A DNA stretch of 64,000 nt from Sphingopyxis panaciterrae (GCF_011762125.1 NZ_JAASQN010000001.1:248001-312000), one strand, 5' to 3'; shown: positions 24,693 to 33,020, counted from the first letter of the stretch. The notes: generated by a model not told the origin, from the sequence alone. A program made the numbers and translations.

Positions 24693-25014
24693 GGCCGCGA
24701 GCGGCGCGGCGGAATCGATGAAAAGCATTCGGGGGGCGGGGCCTTGCGGCCGCATCGCCCCCCGTCTGCATCGGGGGTAAGTGGGAATTTCCCGAATGGG
24801 GGCAGGGAACATCAGGGACCAGACCGATGTCCCCCGCCGCTCCAGTGAGCGGAACACTCGGGAACATCTGATACCATACAATTGGCGTGCCAAGTCGATG
24901 CAGGCGCGGTTTCCCGGGGCAGGCTCTGGTTAGCGAAATCTTACCGCCGCCGCCGCCTGTCAAATATCCCGACACATTGGACATCGGAGCCATTCACCCG
25001 CCGTTCAGCCTTAT
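24693..25014. other. Intergenic region with a terminator-like hairpin
   Basis: No gene is supported here. An inverted repeat CGGGGGGCG (24730-24738) with CGCCCCCCG (24756-24764) follows the L,D-transpeptidase and may help end its transcript, although no T-run follows. The remainder is moderate-GC sequence leading to the BlaI operator; no clear -35/-10 pair was identified. Confidence 0.5.
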
Positions 25015-25030
25015 GACTACATCTGTAGTC
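25015..25030. promoter_or_regulatory. BlaI/MecI-type operator
   Basis: GACTACATCTGTAGTC is a perfect 7-bp dyad around a 2-base spacer and contains ACTACA-N2-TGTAGT, the BlaI/MecI operator core. It lies 37 bases upstream of the blaI ATG, where the promoter is expected, so BlaI should repress its own blaI-blaR operon from here. Confidence 0.88.
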
Positions 25031-25067
25031 GAATTGCAGGACGACGCCGGACGGAGGGGTTTTCGAT

Positions 25068-25436
25068 ATGGCGGAACGCGCGAGTGAATCCGAAATGCAG
25101 GTGTTGTCGGCGCTGTGGGACGATGCTCCGCAGACTGCCGCCGAGCTCACCACGCGGATCGGCAAGATCAACGGCTGGACGCAGGCAACGGTCAAGACGC
25201 TGCTCGCCAGGCTGGTCCAGAAAGGCGCGGTGACCGCCGAGGCCGATGGGCGGCGCTATCTCTACCGCCCCGCCGTCGCGCGGGCCGACGCGGTCGGGGA
25301 TGAATCGCAGCGCTTCGTCGACCGGTTGTTCGGGGGGCGCGTCAGCCCGATGATCGCCCATCTCGCCGAGCGTGAAGCGCTGTCCGACGCCGACATCGCC
25401 GAGATCGAGGCGCTGCTCCGGAAACTCAAGTCATGA
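25068..25436 (+). CDS. blaI: BlaI/MecI/CopY family transcriptional repressor
   Basis: A 122-residue winged-helix repressor. The DNA-binding part ASESEMQVLSALWDDAPQTAAEL ... GWTQATVKTLLARLVQKG is the standard BlaI pattern, followed by the wing (GRRYLYRPAV). The C-terminal helical dimerisation region (ESQRFVDRLFGGRVSPMIAHL, ADIAEIEALLRKL) contains the part cleaved during induction in staphylococcal BlaI. A strong GGAGGGGT site precedes the ATG. It overlaps the BlaR-type gene by 4 bases (ATGA) and has its own operator at 25015-25030. Confidence 0.95.
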   Translation: MAERASESEMQVLSALWDDAPQTAAELTTRIGKINGWTQATVKTLLARLVQKGAVTAEADGRRYLYRPAVARADAVGDESQRFVDRLFGGRVSPMIAHLAEREALSDADIAEIEALLRKLKS

Positions 25437-27097
25437 GCGCGGCGATGCTGATGCAGGCGTGGAGCGATACCATGGTTGCGACCGCGCTGCTCGTCCTCGC
25501 GGTGCTGCTGGTCCGCAAGCCGTTCGCCCGCCATTTCGGGCCGCGGCTGACCTACGCGCTGTGGCTGGTGCCCGGGCTGCGGCTGGTGCTGCCGCCGCTG
25601 CCCTTCGCCGATCCGATTGTCGTGCCCACCGGTGCCGACGCGGTGTGGGTTCCGGTCGACGCGATGCCGGCGGCCGTACCGTCCGTTGCCGCGCCCGTCT
25701 GGTCATTTGCCGATGCGATGCCGCTGATCTTTGTCCTGTGGGCGGCGGGCGCGTTCGCCGTCCTGGCCAGTGCGCTGCTCACCCACCGCCGTTTCCGCCT
25801 TGCGGTGCTGGCGGGCGGGGTCGAACTCGAACCGCTCGGCAAGGTCCGGCTGATCCTGACCGACGCGGTCGACGGTCCGGTCGCCTTTGGCTTGCGCCGC
25901 CCTCATGTCGCGGTGCCGCGCGATTTCTTCGCGCGCTATGCGGCCGAGGAACGCGCGCTCGCGATCGATCATGAACTGAGCCATCATCGCAATGGCGACC
26001 TGTGGGCGAATGCGGCCGCCCTGATCCTGCTCGCGGCGCAATGGTTCAATCCCCTCGCTTGGCGGGCGCTGCGCGCTTTCCGCTTCGATCAGGAGGCGGC
26101 GTGCGACGCGCGCGTGCTGACGATGGCCGGGTGCGGGGCCGATGCGGCCCCACGCGACGTGCGCACCGCGCGCTACGCCACAGCGATCGCCAAGGCGGCG
26201 GTCGGTGCGCGGCTCTCGCTCGCCGCGCCGATGGCGGTGCATGATAATCTGCAGGAGAGGCTGACGATGTTGATGCAGGATGATATTTCGAAGCGGCGCG
26301 GCCTTGCCGGGCGTTTGCTGGTCGGCGGCGCGGCGCTCGGCGTGCTCGCGGCGACCGCGACGCTCGTCCCCGCCGGGGTTGCCGAAGCCAGCGCGCAGAC
26401 GGATATCGCCGAACCGCCCGCACCTCCGCTGCCGCCCGAAGCGCCGCTCCCGCCCGAGGCACCGGCGGCACCGGATACGCCGCATGGCGTGATGCTCGTC
26501 ACGAAGGGCGAAGACGGCGCCACCGAACATGTCTGGACATCGGACGATGGTGCGAAGCGCGAGGTACGGCGCATCATGATCCGCGAAAGCGGCGACGGCG
26601 ACGGCAAGTCACCTGCGGTGCGCGATTTCGAAGTCGCGATGCCCGGCAGCCTGTCGCGCGACGATATCCTTGCGACGCTCAAGGAACAGGGCGTGACGGG
26701 CGCTCGCGCCGATGCGATCGCCGACAAGCTGGAGGCGAAGCGCAAGGCGGGCTTCCGTACCGCGCTGGCCCCGATGCCGCCGATGCCGGTCATGCCGCCG
26801 ATGCCCGCAACCGCCTGGGCGCCGGTGACCAACCGGGCGATGACGCTCGCGCGCTGTGGCGACGGCGCCGCAGCGCCGACGGTCGATCGCGAGGAAAGCG
26901 ACGGTGGCAAGCGCAGCCGCTTCGTGATGATCGCCTGCGCCGACGGCCCCGGCGGCAAGGCGGCGCGGCTTTCGGCGCTGAAAAAGGCGCGCGATAATTT
27001 TCGCGAGAGTGAAAATGCTCTTTCTGACACGATGCGCGCCAGGGTCGCCGCCGATCTCGACAAGGCGATCGCCGAGATGGAGAAAGCGGGCGACTAG
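25433..27097 (+). CDS. BlaR1/MecR1-type M56 metallopeptidase, antirepressor
   Basis: A 554-residue membrane metalloprotease of family M56, translationally coupled to blaI. TM helices lie in residues of about 10-30, 35-60 and 90-110. The zinc motif HELSH is at 180-184 (AIDHELSHHRNGDLW), followed by a NPLAWRALRAFRFDQEAACD segment and another TM near 290-310 (LAGRLLVGGAALGVLAATATLV). Beyond this is a proline-rich periplasmic region (PPAPPLPPEAPLPPEAP, MPPMPVMPPMP) and a charged helical C-terminus. There is no penicillin-binding sensor domain with SxxK/KTG motifs, so the signal sensed is not evidently a beta-lactam. Its protease would inactivate BlaI. The C-terminal region is not like any family I recognise. 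Confidence 0.88.
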   Translation: MSAAMLMQAWSDTMVATALLVLAVLLVRKPFARHFGPRLTYALWLVPGLRLVLPPLPFADPIVVPTGADAVWVPVDAMPAAVPSVAAPVWSFADAMPLIFVLWAAGAFAVLASALLTHRRFRLAVLAGGVELEPLGKVRLILTDAVDGPVAFGLRRPHVAVPRDFFARYAAEERALAIDHELSHHRNGDLWANAAALILLAAQWFNPLAWRALRAFRFDQEAACDARVLTMAGCGADAAPRDVRTARYATAIAKAAVGARLSLAAPMAVHDNLQERLTMLMQDDISKRRGLAGRLLVGGAALGVLAATATLVPAGVAEASAQTDIAEPPAPPLPPEAPLPPEAPAAPDTPHGVMLVTKGEDGATEHVWTSDDGAKREVRRIMIRESGDGDGKSPAVRDFEVAMPGSLSRDDILATLKEQGVTGARADAIADKLEAKRKAGFRTALAPMPPMPVMPPMPATAWAPVTNRAMTLARCGDGAAAPTVDREESDGGKRSRFVMIACADGPGGKAARLSALKKARDNFRESENALSDTMRARVAADLDKAIAEMEKAGD

Positions 27098-27456
27098 CCT
27101 GCGACTTTTGACCTGACAATTTCGACGCCGACCTTCGTCCCCGGTGAGGTCGGCGGCAGGGGCGGGGGAAGGGAGTGGTCCGTCCACTCTCTTCTCCCGT
27201 GCTTGTTTTCACCCGGGCGGCCGGCTTTGGGGTGGGGAGCGTGCGGTCGGCCCGTCCATAACCGTCGCCCCCGCGCAGGCGGGGGCCGCCGTCGGCCTAG
27301 CGCAAGGTTGCCAGCGGCCCCCGCCTGCGCGGGTGCGACGGTTTTAAGTTACGACCGCCACCAGCCGCAGCCCGCCCTCGCCAGGCAACGAACGCGCATC
27401 CGCTTTTTGCAGCCCCAACCCTTTTCCTTTCGCCCCCGCAATGCCACATGGGCGCC
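27098..27456. other. Intergenic region with hairpins and a family E repeat
   Basis: This is a non-coding stretch between the blaR-type gene and the MBL hydrolase. A stem GCCGACCT (27127-27134) with AGGTCGGC (27147-27154) may end the upstream transcript. The family E palindrome occupies 27260-27343. The rest lacks a supported gene. Confidence 0.6.
27260..27343. repeat. Family E intergenic palindrome
   Basis: 30-bp arms at 27260-27289 and 27314-27343 are complementary except at one position; the arm core is CCCCGCGCAGGCGGGGGCC. This type of GC palindrome is a widespread intergenic repeat in alphaproteobacteria, by recall. It is followed by TT and could serve as a weak terminator. Only one copy is in the window. 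Confidence 0.8.
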
Positions 27457-28386
27457 ATGAGCGAAGAAAAGCCCTGGCCCGACACGATCCGCGCCGGCGA
27501 CTGCGAACAGCATGAGCCGCTCGTCCGGCGCGTGCTGGCGCCCAATCCGTCGCCCTATACCTTCACCGGCACCCAGACGTGGATCGTTGGGGGGGGGATC
27601 GGCGCGGGCGCCGACGTCGCGGTGATCGATCCCGGTCCGACCGGCAGCGGCATGAGCATCGGCGATCCGCCCGATGCGAACGGCGCCGGCCATGTCGATG
27701 CGATCCTGCGCGCGATCCAGGGACAGCGCGTCGCGGCGATCCTGTGCACCCACACCCACCGCGACCATTCGCCCGCCGCGGCGCCGCTCAAGGCGGCGAC
27801 CGGCGCCCCGATCATCGGCTGCGCGCCGCTGGTCCTGAACGACGACGGCCCGCGCGCCGACTCGGCCTTCGACCCCGATTATGCGCCCGACCGCGTGCTC
27901 GCCGACGGCGAGCGGATATCGGGCGACGGCTGGACGCTCGAAGCGGTGGCGACCCCGGGGCATACCTCGAACCACCTCTGCTTCGCGCTGCTCGAAAGCG
28001 GCGCCTTGTTCACCGGCGACCATGTCATGGCCTGGTCGACCAGCGTCGTCAGCCCGCCCGACGGCGATATGGCGGCCTATATGGCTAGCCTGTCGAAGCT
28101 CTATGACCGCGATGATCGCATCTATTATCCTGCACATGGGCCGGCGGTGACCAAGCCGCGGCAGCTGGTGCGCGGCATGCTCGGCCATCGCAAGCAGCGC
28201 GAGCGGCAGATTTTGCGCGAACTCGGGAAGGGAAGCGCTGTGATCCCGGTCATGGTACAGCATATGTACAAGGGCTTAGATCCCCGACTGACCGGCGCCG
28301 CCGGCCGCTCGGTGCTCGCGCATTTGCTTGATCTTCAGGCGCGGGGCGTCGTGCGCACCCGCAATGAAGAATGGGAACTCGCCTAA
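27457..28386 (+). CDS. MBL-fold metallo-hydrolase, LACTB2-like
   Basis: A 309-residue metallo-beta-lactamase-fold hydrolase with the binuclear metal motif HTHRDH (CTHTHRDHSPAAAP). Further ligands are in TPGHTSNHLCF, the bridging Asp in LFTGDHVMAW and the late His in YYPAHGPAV. A C-terminal winged-helix-like region (GRSVLAHLLDLQARGVVR) matches the LACTB2/MBLAC group, some of which are RNases or thioesterases. There is no signal peptide, so it is cytoplasmic and not a beta-lactamase despite the nearby BlaI/BlaR genes. MSEEK at 27457 is preferred to MGAM at 27448. It ends directly at the ATG of the next gene. Confidence 0.9.
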   Translation: MSEEKPWPDTIRAGDCEQHEPLVRRVLAPNPSPYTFTGTQTWIVGGGIGAGADVAVIDPGPTGSGMSIGDPPDANGAGHVDAILRAIQGQRVAAILCTHTHRDHSPAAAPLKAATGAPIIGCAPLVLNDDGPRADSAFDPDYAPDRVLADGERISGDGWTLEAVATPGHTSNHLCFALLESGALFTGDHVMAWSTSVVSPPDGDMAAYMASLSKLYDRDDRIYYPAHGPAVTKPRQLVRGMLGHRKQRERQILRELGKGSAVIPVMVQHMYKGLDPRLTGAAGRSVLAHLLDLQARGVVRTRNEEWELA

Positions 28387-29166
28387 ATGCTCCTGCCTAT
28401 CCTGATCGCCGCAGCCGCGCCCGTCGCCGCGCCCGCCCATGCCGTCGTCGATCTGGTGGCAAATAAAGCCGGCCAACTCTGCCTGTCCGATGGCGGTATC
28501 TGCCTTGAATTGCCCGCCGACGAAGATTCGGATGAATTGCCGGCCAATTTGCTCGTCTCGTTTCCGGGGGCGGGCGATACCGAAAAGACGGCGCTGCCCT
28601 TGCCGTCGTTTTCGGGCGAGCCGCAGGGATTGCGCCTGTGGCCGCATCTTGTTTCGGTGCGCGGCGGCGATGACGGGCAGGGGCTGGAATATCTTGTCGG
28701 GGTGATCACCGAACAACGCGCGATGTATTCGGGCGGCGGCGGCTCCGGCGGACGGCTCCACCTGCTGCGTTTCGGCATGGCGCCGCACGCGATCGCGCTG
28801 AGCGACGAGGTGCTCGATATCGAATGGGACAGCTCGCTGATGATCCGCGCCTGTTTTTCGGAGCAGGATATGGAGGACCGGCTTGGCGCCTGTCATGACG
28901 AATATAGCTTTACCGGGGCGCTCGCGGCGGCGGCACCGGGCGGCGGCGAACTGCCTTCGCTGACCTATCGCACCACCGCGACCGCCTATCCGCAGAGCTC
29001 GCGGCGGAGCGAGGACAATAGCGGCACCAAGCTCAAGAAGAGCGATCTGACCAAATGGAAGGATCCCGAATGCAGCTATACGCGTATGCTGCATTATAAC
29101 CCGGCGACGGCGCGATATGAAATGGATCGCGCGGCGCCCGATTGTTCGGATTATACAACGCCATGA
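28387..29166 (+). CDS. Uncharacterised secreted protein
   Basis: A 259-residue protein with a short signal peptide (LLPILIAAAAPVAAPAHA). The mature part is beta-rich and acidic with repeated GGG segments (MYSGGGGSGGRLHLLRFGM), cysteines in QLCLSDGGICLEL and near the end (ECSYTRM, DCSDY), and a charged SGTKLKKSDLTKWKDP stretch. I do not recognise a family. The ATG abuts the MBL-gene stop codon (TAA-ATG) and the stop overlaps the DUF4230 gene by 4 bases, so it belongs to that three-gene operon. Confidence 0.7.
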   Translation: MLLPILIAAAAPVAAPAHAVVDLVANKAGQLCLSDGGICLELPADEDSDELPANLLVSFPGAGDTEKTALPLPSFSGEPQGLRLWPHLVSVRGGDDGQGLEYLVGVITEQRAMYSGGGGSGGRLHLLRFGMAPHAIALSDEVLDIEWDSSLMIRACFSEQDMEDRLGACHDEYSFTGALAAAAPGGGELPSLTYRTTATAYPQSSRRSEDNSGTKLKKSDLTKWKDPECSYTRMLHYNPATARYEMDRAAPDCSDYTTP

Positions 29167-29810
29167 CGTCTCCCGCTTCCGCTTCCTCCTCGCGCATCGT
29201 TTCGCGCCTCATCCTCCTCGCCGCGGCGCTGGTGCTGCTGCTCGCCGTCTGGTGGGCGGTTGCCGCGTGGCGCGACTGGCAGAAGGGCTATGATCCCGAA
29301 ACCGTCGTCGCGGCGAGCTTGCAGGGGCTGCAGGAACAGAATGTCCTTGTTCCCTTCACCGCGCGCTATGTCGCGGTGGTGACGTCGACGCAGAGCCGGC
29401 TGGGGCTGAGCGCGAAGAAGACGCTGATCATGCCGGGCACGGTTCGCTACGAGCTCGACCTTGGCAAGTTGAAGCAGTCGGACCTCGACTGGGACGCGGC
29501 CACCAACGCGCTGACCGTCACCCTGCCGCCGCTGCGCCTGGCCGGGCCGGAAATCGATATCGACGCGATCAGCGAGTTTCGCGATGGCGAGATACTGATG
29601 GCGCTGACCGATACCGAAAAGTCCCTCGACACCGCGAACCGCAAGCGCGCGCAGGAAGAATTGATCAAGCAGGCGAAGGGCACGACTCCGATGCGGCTGG
29701 CGCAGGGCGCGGCGCGGACGGCGGTCGAACAAAGCTTCGCCATGCCGCTGAAAGCGGCGGGCATCGACGCCAAGGTCACGGCGCGCTTTGCCGCTTCGCC
29801 TGCGGGCTGA
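29163..29810 (+). CDS. DUF4230 domain protein, single-pass membrane
   Basis: A 215-residue protein with one N-terminal TM (LILLAAALVLLLAVWWAVAAW) and a periplasmic DUF4230 domain (LQEQNVLVPFTARYVAVVTS, TLIMPGTVRYELDLGKL, LTVTLPPLRLAGPEIDID). DUF4230 proteins are widespread and functionally undefined. The ATG at 29163 overlaps the previous stop (ATGA), indicating coupling with the uncharacterised secreted protein. Third gene of the MBL operon. Confidence 0.82.
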   Translation: MTSPASASSSRIVSRLILLAAALVLLLAVWWAVAAWRDWQKGYDPETVVAASLQGLQEQNVLVPFTARYVAVVTSTQSRLGLSAKKTLIMPGTVRYELDLGKLKQSDLDWDAATNALTVTLPPLRLAGPEIDIDAISEFRDGEILMALTDTEKSLDTANRKRAQEELIKQAKGTTPMRLAQGAARTAVEQSFAMPLKAAGIDAKVTARFAASPAG

Positions 29811-29882
29811 TACGCCGAATTGCCCTGCCGGGGCCTGCGGTGTAGGGGGATCGGCAAGGCAAAAGCCAGATAAGGAAAAGCC

Positions 29883-30872
29883 ATGACTGCTCCCATCCGC
29901 GAGAATCTCTCGGGTCTCGACCTGCGTGCCGAAATCGACCGCCTGCGCAAGGAACGCAACGCGGTCATCCTCGCGCATTATTACCAGAAGCCCGAGATTC
30001 AGGATCTCGCCGATTTTGTCGGCGACAGCCTCGAACTGTCGCGCAAGGCGGCCGACACCGACGCCGATGTCATCGCGTTCTGCGGTGTCAAGTTCATGGC
30101 CGAAACGGCGAAGATATTGAGCCCCGAAAAGATCGTCATCCTGCCCGACATGGACGCGGGATGCAGTCTTGAGGACAGTTGCCCGCCCGAACAGTTCAAG
30201 CGCTTCCGCGAAGCGCATCCCGACCATATCGCGCTGACCTATATCAACTGTTCGGCGGCGGTGAAGGCGCTCTCCGACGTCATCGTCACCTCGTCGAGCG
30301 CCGAGACGATCATCAGCCAGATCCCCGAAAGCCAGCCGATCATCTTCGGCCCCGACCGCCATCTCGGCGGCTATCTCAACCGCAAGTTCGGGCGCGAGAT
30401 GCTCCTGTGGCCCGGTGTGTGCATCGTGCATGAAGCGTTCAGCGAGACCGAACTGATCAAGCTCAAGGCCCAGCATCCCGGCGCGCCGGTCGCCGCGCAC
30501 CCCGAATGTCCGCCGCACATCGTCGACCACGCCGATTATGTCGGGTCGACGAGCGGCATCCTGCAGTTTGCCAAGAGCTTTCCGGGCGACACGCTGATCG
30601 TCGCGACCGAGCCGCACATCATCCACCAGATGGAGCTGGCGCTGCCCGAAAAGACGTTCATCGGCGCCCCCGGCGCCGACGGCAACTGCAACTGCAACAT
30701 CTGCCCCTATATGGCGCTCAACACGATGGAGAAGCTCTACATCGCGCTGCGCGACCTCGAACCGCGGATCGAGATGGAGGAAGGCCTTCGCCTCGCCGCG
30801 CGCAAGAGCCTCGACCGCATGCTCGAAATGGCGTCGGGGACGATCGGCAAGGGCGATCTGGGCCAGCGCTAG
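29883..30872 (+). CDS. nadA: Quinolinate synthase
   Basis: A 4Fe-4S enzyme that condenses iminoaspartate with dihydroxyacetone phosphate to quinolinate in de novo NAD synthesis. At 329 aa it is of normal length. Signatures include AVILAHYYQKPEIQDLADF, the cluster cysteine region MDAGCSLEDSC, YINCSAAVKA, VTSSSAE, FGPDRHLGGYL, HPECPPH and the C-terminal CNCNICPYMALN. An AAGGAAAA site precedes the ATG. No nadB or nadC is adjacent. The transcript probably ends in the family A element 14 bases downstream. Confidence 0.97.
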   Translation: MTAPIRENLSGLDLRAEIDRLRKERNAVILAHYYQKPEIQDLADFVGDSLELSRKAADTDADVIAFCGVKFMAETAKILSPEKIVILPDMDAGCSLEDSCPPEQFKRFREAHPDHIALTYINCSAAVKALSDVIVTSSSAETIISQIPESQPIIFGPDRHLGGYLNRKFGREMLLWPGVCIVHEAFSETELIKLKAQHPGAPVAAHPECPPHIVDHADYVGSTSGILQFAKSFPGDTLIVATEPHIIHQMELALPEKTFIGAPGADGNCNCNICPYMALNTMEKLYIALRDLEPRIEMEEGLRLAARKSLDRMLEMASGTIGKGDLGQR

Positions 30873-30886
30873 ATTGGGCTGGCGTT

Positions 30887-31009
30887 TTCCACCACGTGGA
30901 ACCGGCACGGGCCCGCTCCCCCGCCCGGCCTCCCTAACGATAGTAACCTAGGGAGGCCGGGCGGGGGAGCGGGCCGGTGCCGGACCTGTTTCAGTGTAAC
31001 TGAAACAGG
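30887..31009. repeat. Family A triple-hairpin intergenic element, copy 2
   Basis: It has the same layout as copy 1: a short TTCCAC/GTGGAA stem, then 33-bp arms at 30902-30934 and 30951-30983 with one mismatch, then CCTGTTTCAGT (30985-30995) with ACTGAAACAGG (30999-31009). The TTTCAGTGTAACTGAAA core is identical to copy 1 and the loop shares TAGTAACC/GGTTACTA character. Relative to the upstream gene it is in the opposite orientation from copy 1. It lies just past the nadA stop. Confidence 0.9.
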
Positions 31010-31192
31010 CTCCATTCTGCCCGTCCTTGTTGCGGACAGGCCGGAAACCGTTCCGGAGCCGGACCGGTCATGTCGCTGCCGCAGGTTGCCTTCGGGTGAA
31101 AAAGCCATAGGTTCCAACGACCGGGTCCGAGTCCCGCCGCTCCGGCGGGCGCCAGACGGTGGTCGCTTGCGCCCCGGAAGGAGGTAGGTCGC

Positions 31193-32329
31193 ATGGCTGA
31201 AGATTGGCTGGCTGATGTCCGTAAATATGCCGCGGACGCCGACGAGACGGTGGTGGCGGCGATCGTCAAATATCTGGGAATCGCGCTCAGAAAGGTCGAT
31301 TCGTCGCTCGTTTCCTTTACCGACAAGAAAGAGACCGATCGCGTTCGCGAGAATTTCCTGAAAAAGAAGCTTGGGCTGACGCATGATAATGCGACGCTCG
31401 ATGCGGCGATCGCCGGCGTCGGTGACCGGATGAAGGGCGACCGGACCAAGAACCGCGTCACCGTCTATTATCTGCTCGCCGAGCATTACGGGCTGCTCAG
31501 CATCTTCGGCGGCGTTGCGGGTGCGGCGGCTGCGACCGGCGCGGCAGCGGGCCTCGCGGGCGCACGCGACAACGACGCGCCACCGGCGGCTGACGATGCA
31601 GCGGGCGGGGGTGCGGCTGCGCCGCTCGCCGCCGCCGGCCTCGGCGGTGCGGCGGGGGCGGCCGCGGCGTCTTTCGCGGCGGATACTCCCGCAGCAGCGG
31701 CAGCACCTCCGCCTCCACCGGCCTCTCCGCCACCGGCTTCCGTGGCACCGCAGGCGGCCTATTCGGCGCCCGAGGCGGCGGCGGGCGGCGGCATCGGGTG
31801 GCTGCCGTGGCTGCTGCTCGCGCTGCTCGTGCTGGCGCTCCTCTTCTTCGGGCTACGCTATTGCTCGAAACAGGATGCGGCGGTCGCTCCGGCGGACAAT
31901 GGCACGGCGATCAGTGAAACCGCGCCGCCGGTCGACGGCGCGGCGGGTACGGCAGTTCCCGCCGCCGCCATCCCCGAGGGCGCGGGCGTTGTCGCGGCGG
32001 ACCGCGAGGGCAAGCCGATGCTGACGGTCTATTTCGACACCGGCAAGTCGCTCGTGTCGAACGATCTTGCGACTGCGGCTGCGTCGGTGAAGGCCTATGT
32101 CGACGGCAACCCCGGCGCGACGCTCGCGGTGTCGGGCTATAACGACCCGACGGGCAATGCGGCGGCCAATGCCGAGCTGTCGAAGAACCGGGCACAGAGC
32201 GTCAAGGCGGCGCTCGAAAAGCTCGGTATCGCCGCCGACAAGGTTGTGCTCGAAAAACCGGCCGAGACCACGACCACCGGCACCGACAATTCGGCGGCGC
32301 GCCGGGTCGAGGTCACCGTCAAGGGCTGA
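31193..32329 (+). CDS. DUF2853 - OmpA C-terminal domain fusion protein
   Basis: This 378-residue protein has an unusual two-domain layout. Residues of about 1-100 form a helical DUF2853 domain (LADVRKYAADADETVVAAIV, NFLKKKLGLT, KNRVTVYYLLAEHYG). An Ala/Pro-rich linker leads to one TM near 202-224 (WLPWLLLALLVLALLFFGL) and a C-terminal OmpA-like peptidoglycan-binding domain (LTVYFDTGKSLVSNDLATAA, SGYNDPTGNAAANAELSKNRAQ). The N-terminus would be cytoplasmic and the OmpA part periplasmic, tethering the inner membrane to the cell wall. A GGAGG site precedes the ATG. Function unknown. Confidence 0.82.
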   Translation: MAEDWLADVRKYAADADETVVAAIVKYLGIALRKVDSSLVSFTDKKETDRVRENFLKKKLGLTHDNATLDAAIAGVGDRMKGDRTKNRVTVYYLLAEHYGLLSIFGGVAGAAAATGAAAGLAGARDNDAPPAADDAAGGGAAAPLAAAGLGGAAGAAAASFAADTPAAAAAPPPPPASPPPASVAPQAAYSAPEAAAGGGIGWLPWLLLALLVLALLFFGLRYCSKQDAAVAPADNGTAISETAPPVDGAAGTAVPAAAIPEGAGVVAADREGKPMLTVYFDTGKSLVSNDLATAAASVKAYVDGNPGATLAVSGYNDPTGNAAANAELSKNRAQSVKAALEKLGIAADKVVLEKPAETTTTGTDNSAARRVEVTVKG

Positions 32330-32356
32330 CCGCCCGTCACGCGCGACGCGTCGAGG

Positions 32357-32388
32357 AGAGCGGGGCCTGCGGGCTCCGCTCTTTTTTT
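32357..32388 (+). terminator. Rho-independent terminator after the DUF2853-OmpA gene
   Basis: A hairpin AGAGCGGGGCC / GGGCTCCGCTCT (one wobble) is followed by seven Ts. It lies 28 bases after the stop codon and is a classic intrinsic terminator. Confidence 0.88.
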
Positions 32389-32599
32389 CACCCGAGTCGG
32401 GGCGGTCGGAGCCATCGAACCTTGCCCGATGGCCCGCGCGAGACGCGAGTCGGTTCGATTTTCGAATCTGAAAATGTTGCGACGACGTTACAAAAATGCT
32501 GCGCAGCAAAGGCTTGTTGCTAATGCCGGACTTATCCACAGTCGAAGGCGCGTCGGCGCCCCGTTTTCATGTTTTTTGGTTGGCGCCCCGAACGCTTCA

Positions 32600-33020
32600 T
32601 GTCAGCTTCAAATCATCGGACGACAGAGACGTCGAACCTGCCGGGACATTAAGGGTGGTTGCAAGACTAGCCGGAAGAAAACGGATCGGACTGACGAGGA
32701 AATCGAACGATAGCTTGGTCACGGAACGCAGCGATTCCCACGAGTTGAGGCGAACCCGATCAGGTACAGGAAAACAGTCCATCGCTTGGACAGCGATTGC
32801 TTCGGCAGACGCAAGAAGAGATGATGAAGGGTTTTCCAGGTGCGGCCGGCCCCCGAAAGGGGGCCGACCAAACCACCGCCGGACATTTCCGGCGTTGGCC
32901 AGGACGCATCGTTTGGCGGGCTGCTGATCGAAAGAACAGCGGACCGGGATGAAGCGGATCGGTGACGCGGGAGTGAAACCGGATAGTGGGGGTTGGCAGC
33001 GATGCCGGCCCCCATTTCGC
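32600..33020. ncRNA. Candidate structured RNA in a gene-poor region (unassigned)
   Basis: Within a 1.2 kb interval lacking a convincing gene, this lower-GC stretch holds a run of well-formed hairpins: 32781-32797 (ATCGCT/AGCGAT), 32844-32869 (11-bp stem closed by a GAAA tetraloop), 32877-32894 (perfect CGCCGGA/TCCGGCG) and 32987-33014 (11-bp stem with two G-U pairs). The open frames crossing it (for example 32496-32927) show no family resemblance. It does not match tmRNA, RNase P, 4.5S or 6S RNA as I know them. Strand is not determined. This is a candidate only. Confidence 0.3.

Noticed and set aside
27457..28386. MBL-fold gene as a beta-lactamase controlled by the nearby BlaI/BlaR pair
   Set aside because: There is no signal peptide, and the C-terminal region resembles LACTB2 rather than class B beta-lactamases; no BlaI operator lies before it.
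32532..32540. Perfect DnaA box TTATCCACA
   Set aside because: Only one consensus box is visible, with no cluster, AT-rich unwinding region or adjacent replication genes, so a replication origin is not supported.
32740..32800. 4.5S RNA-like string (GATCAGGTACAGGAAAACAG)
   Set aside because: It only loosely resembles the SRP RNA GGTCAGG-x-GGAAGGAAGCAG motif. That motif is nearly invariant, and the flanking stem is not present.
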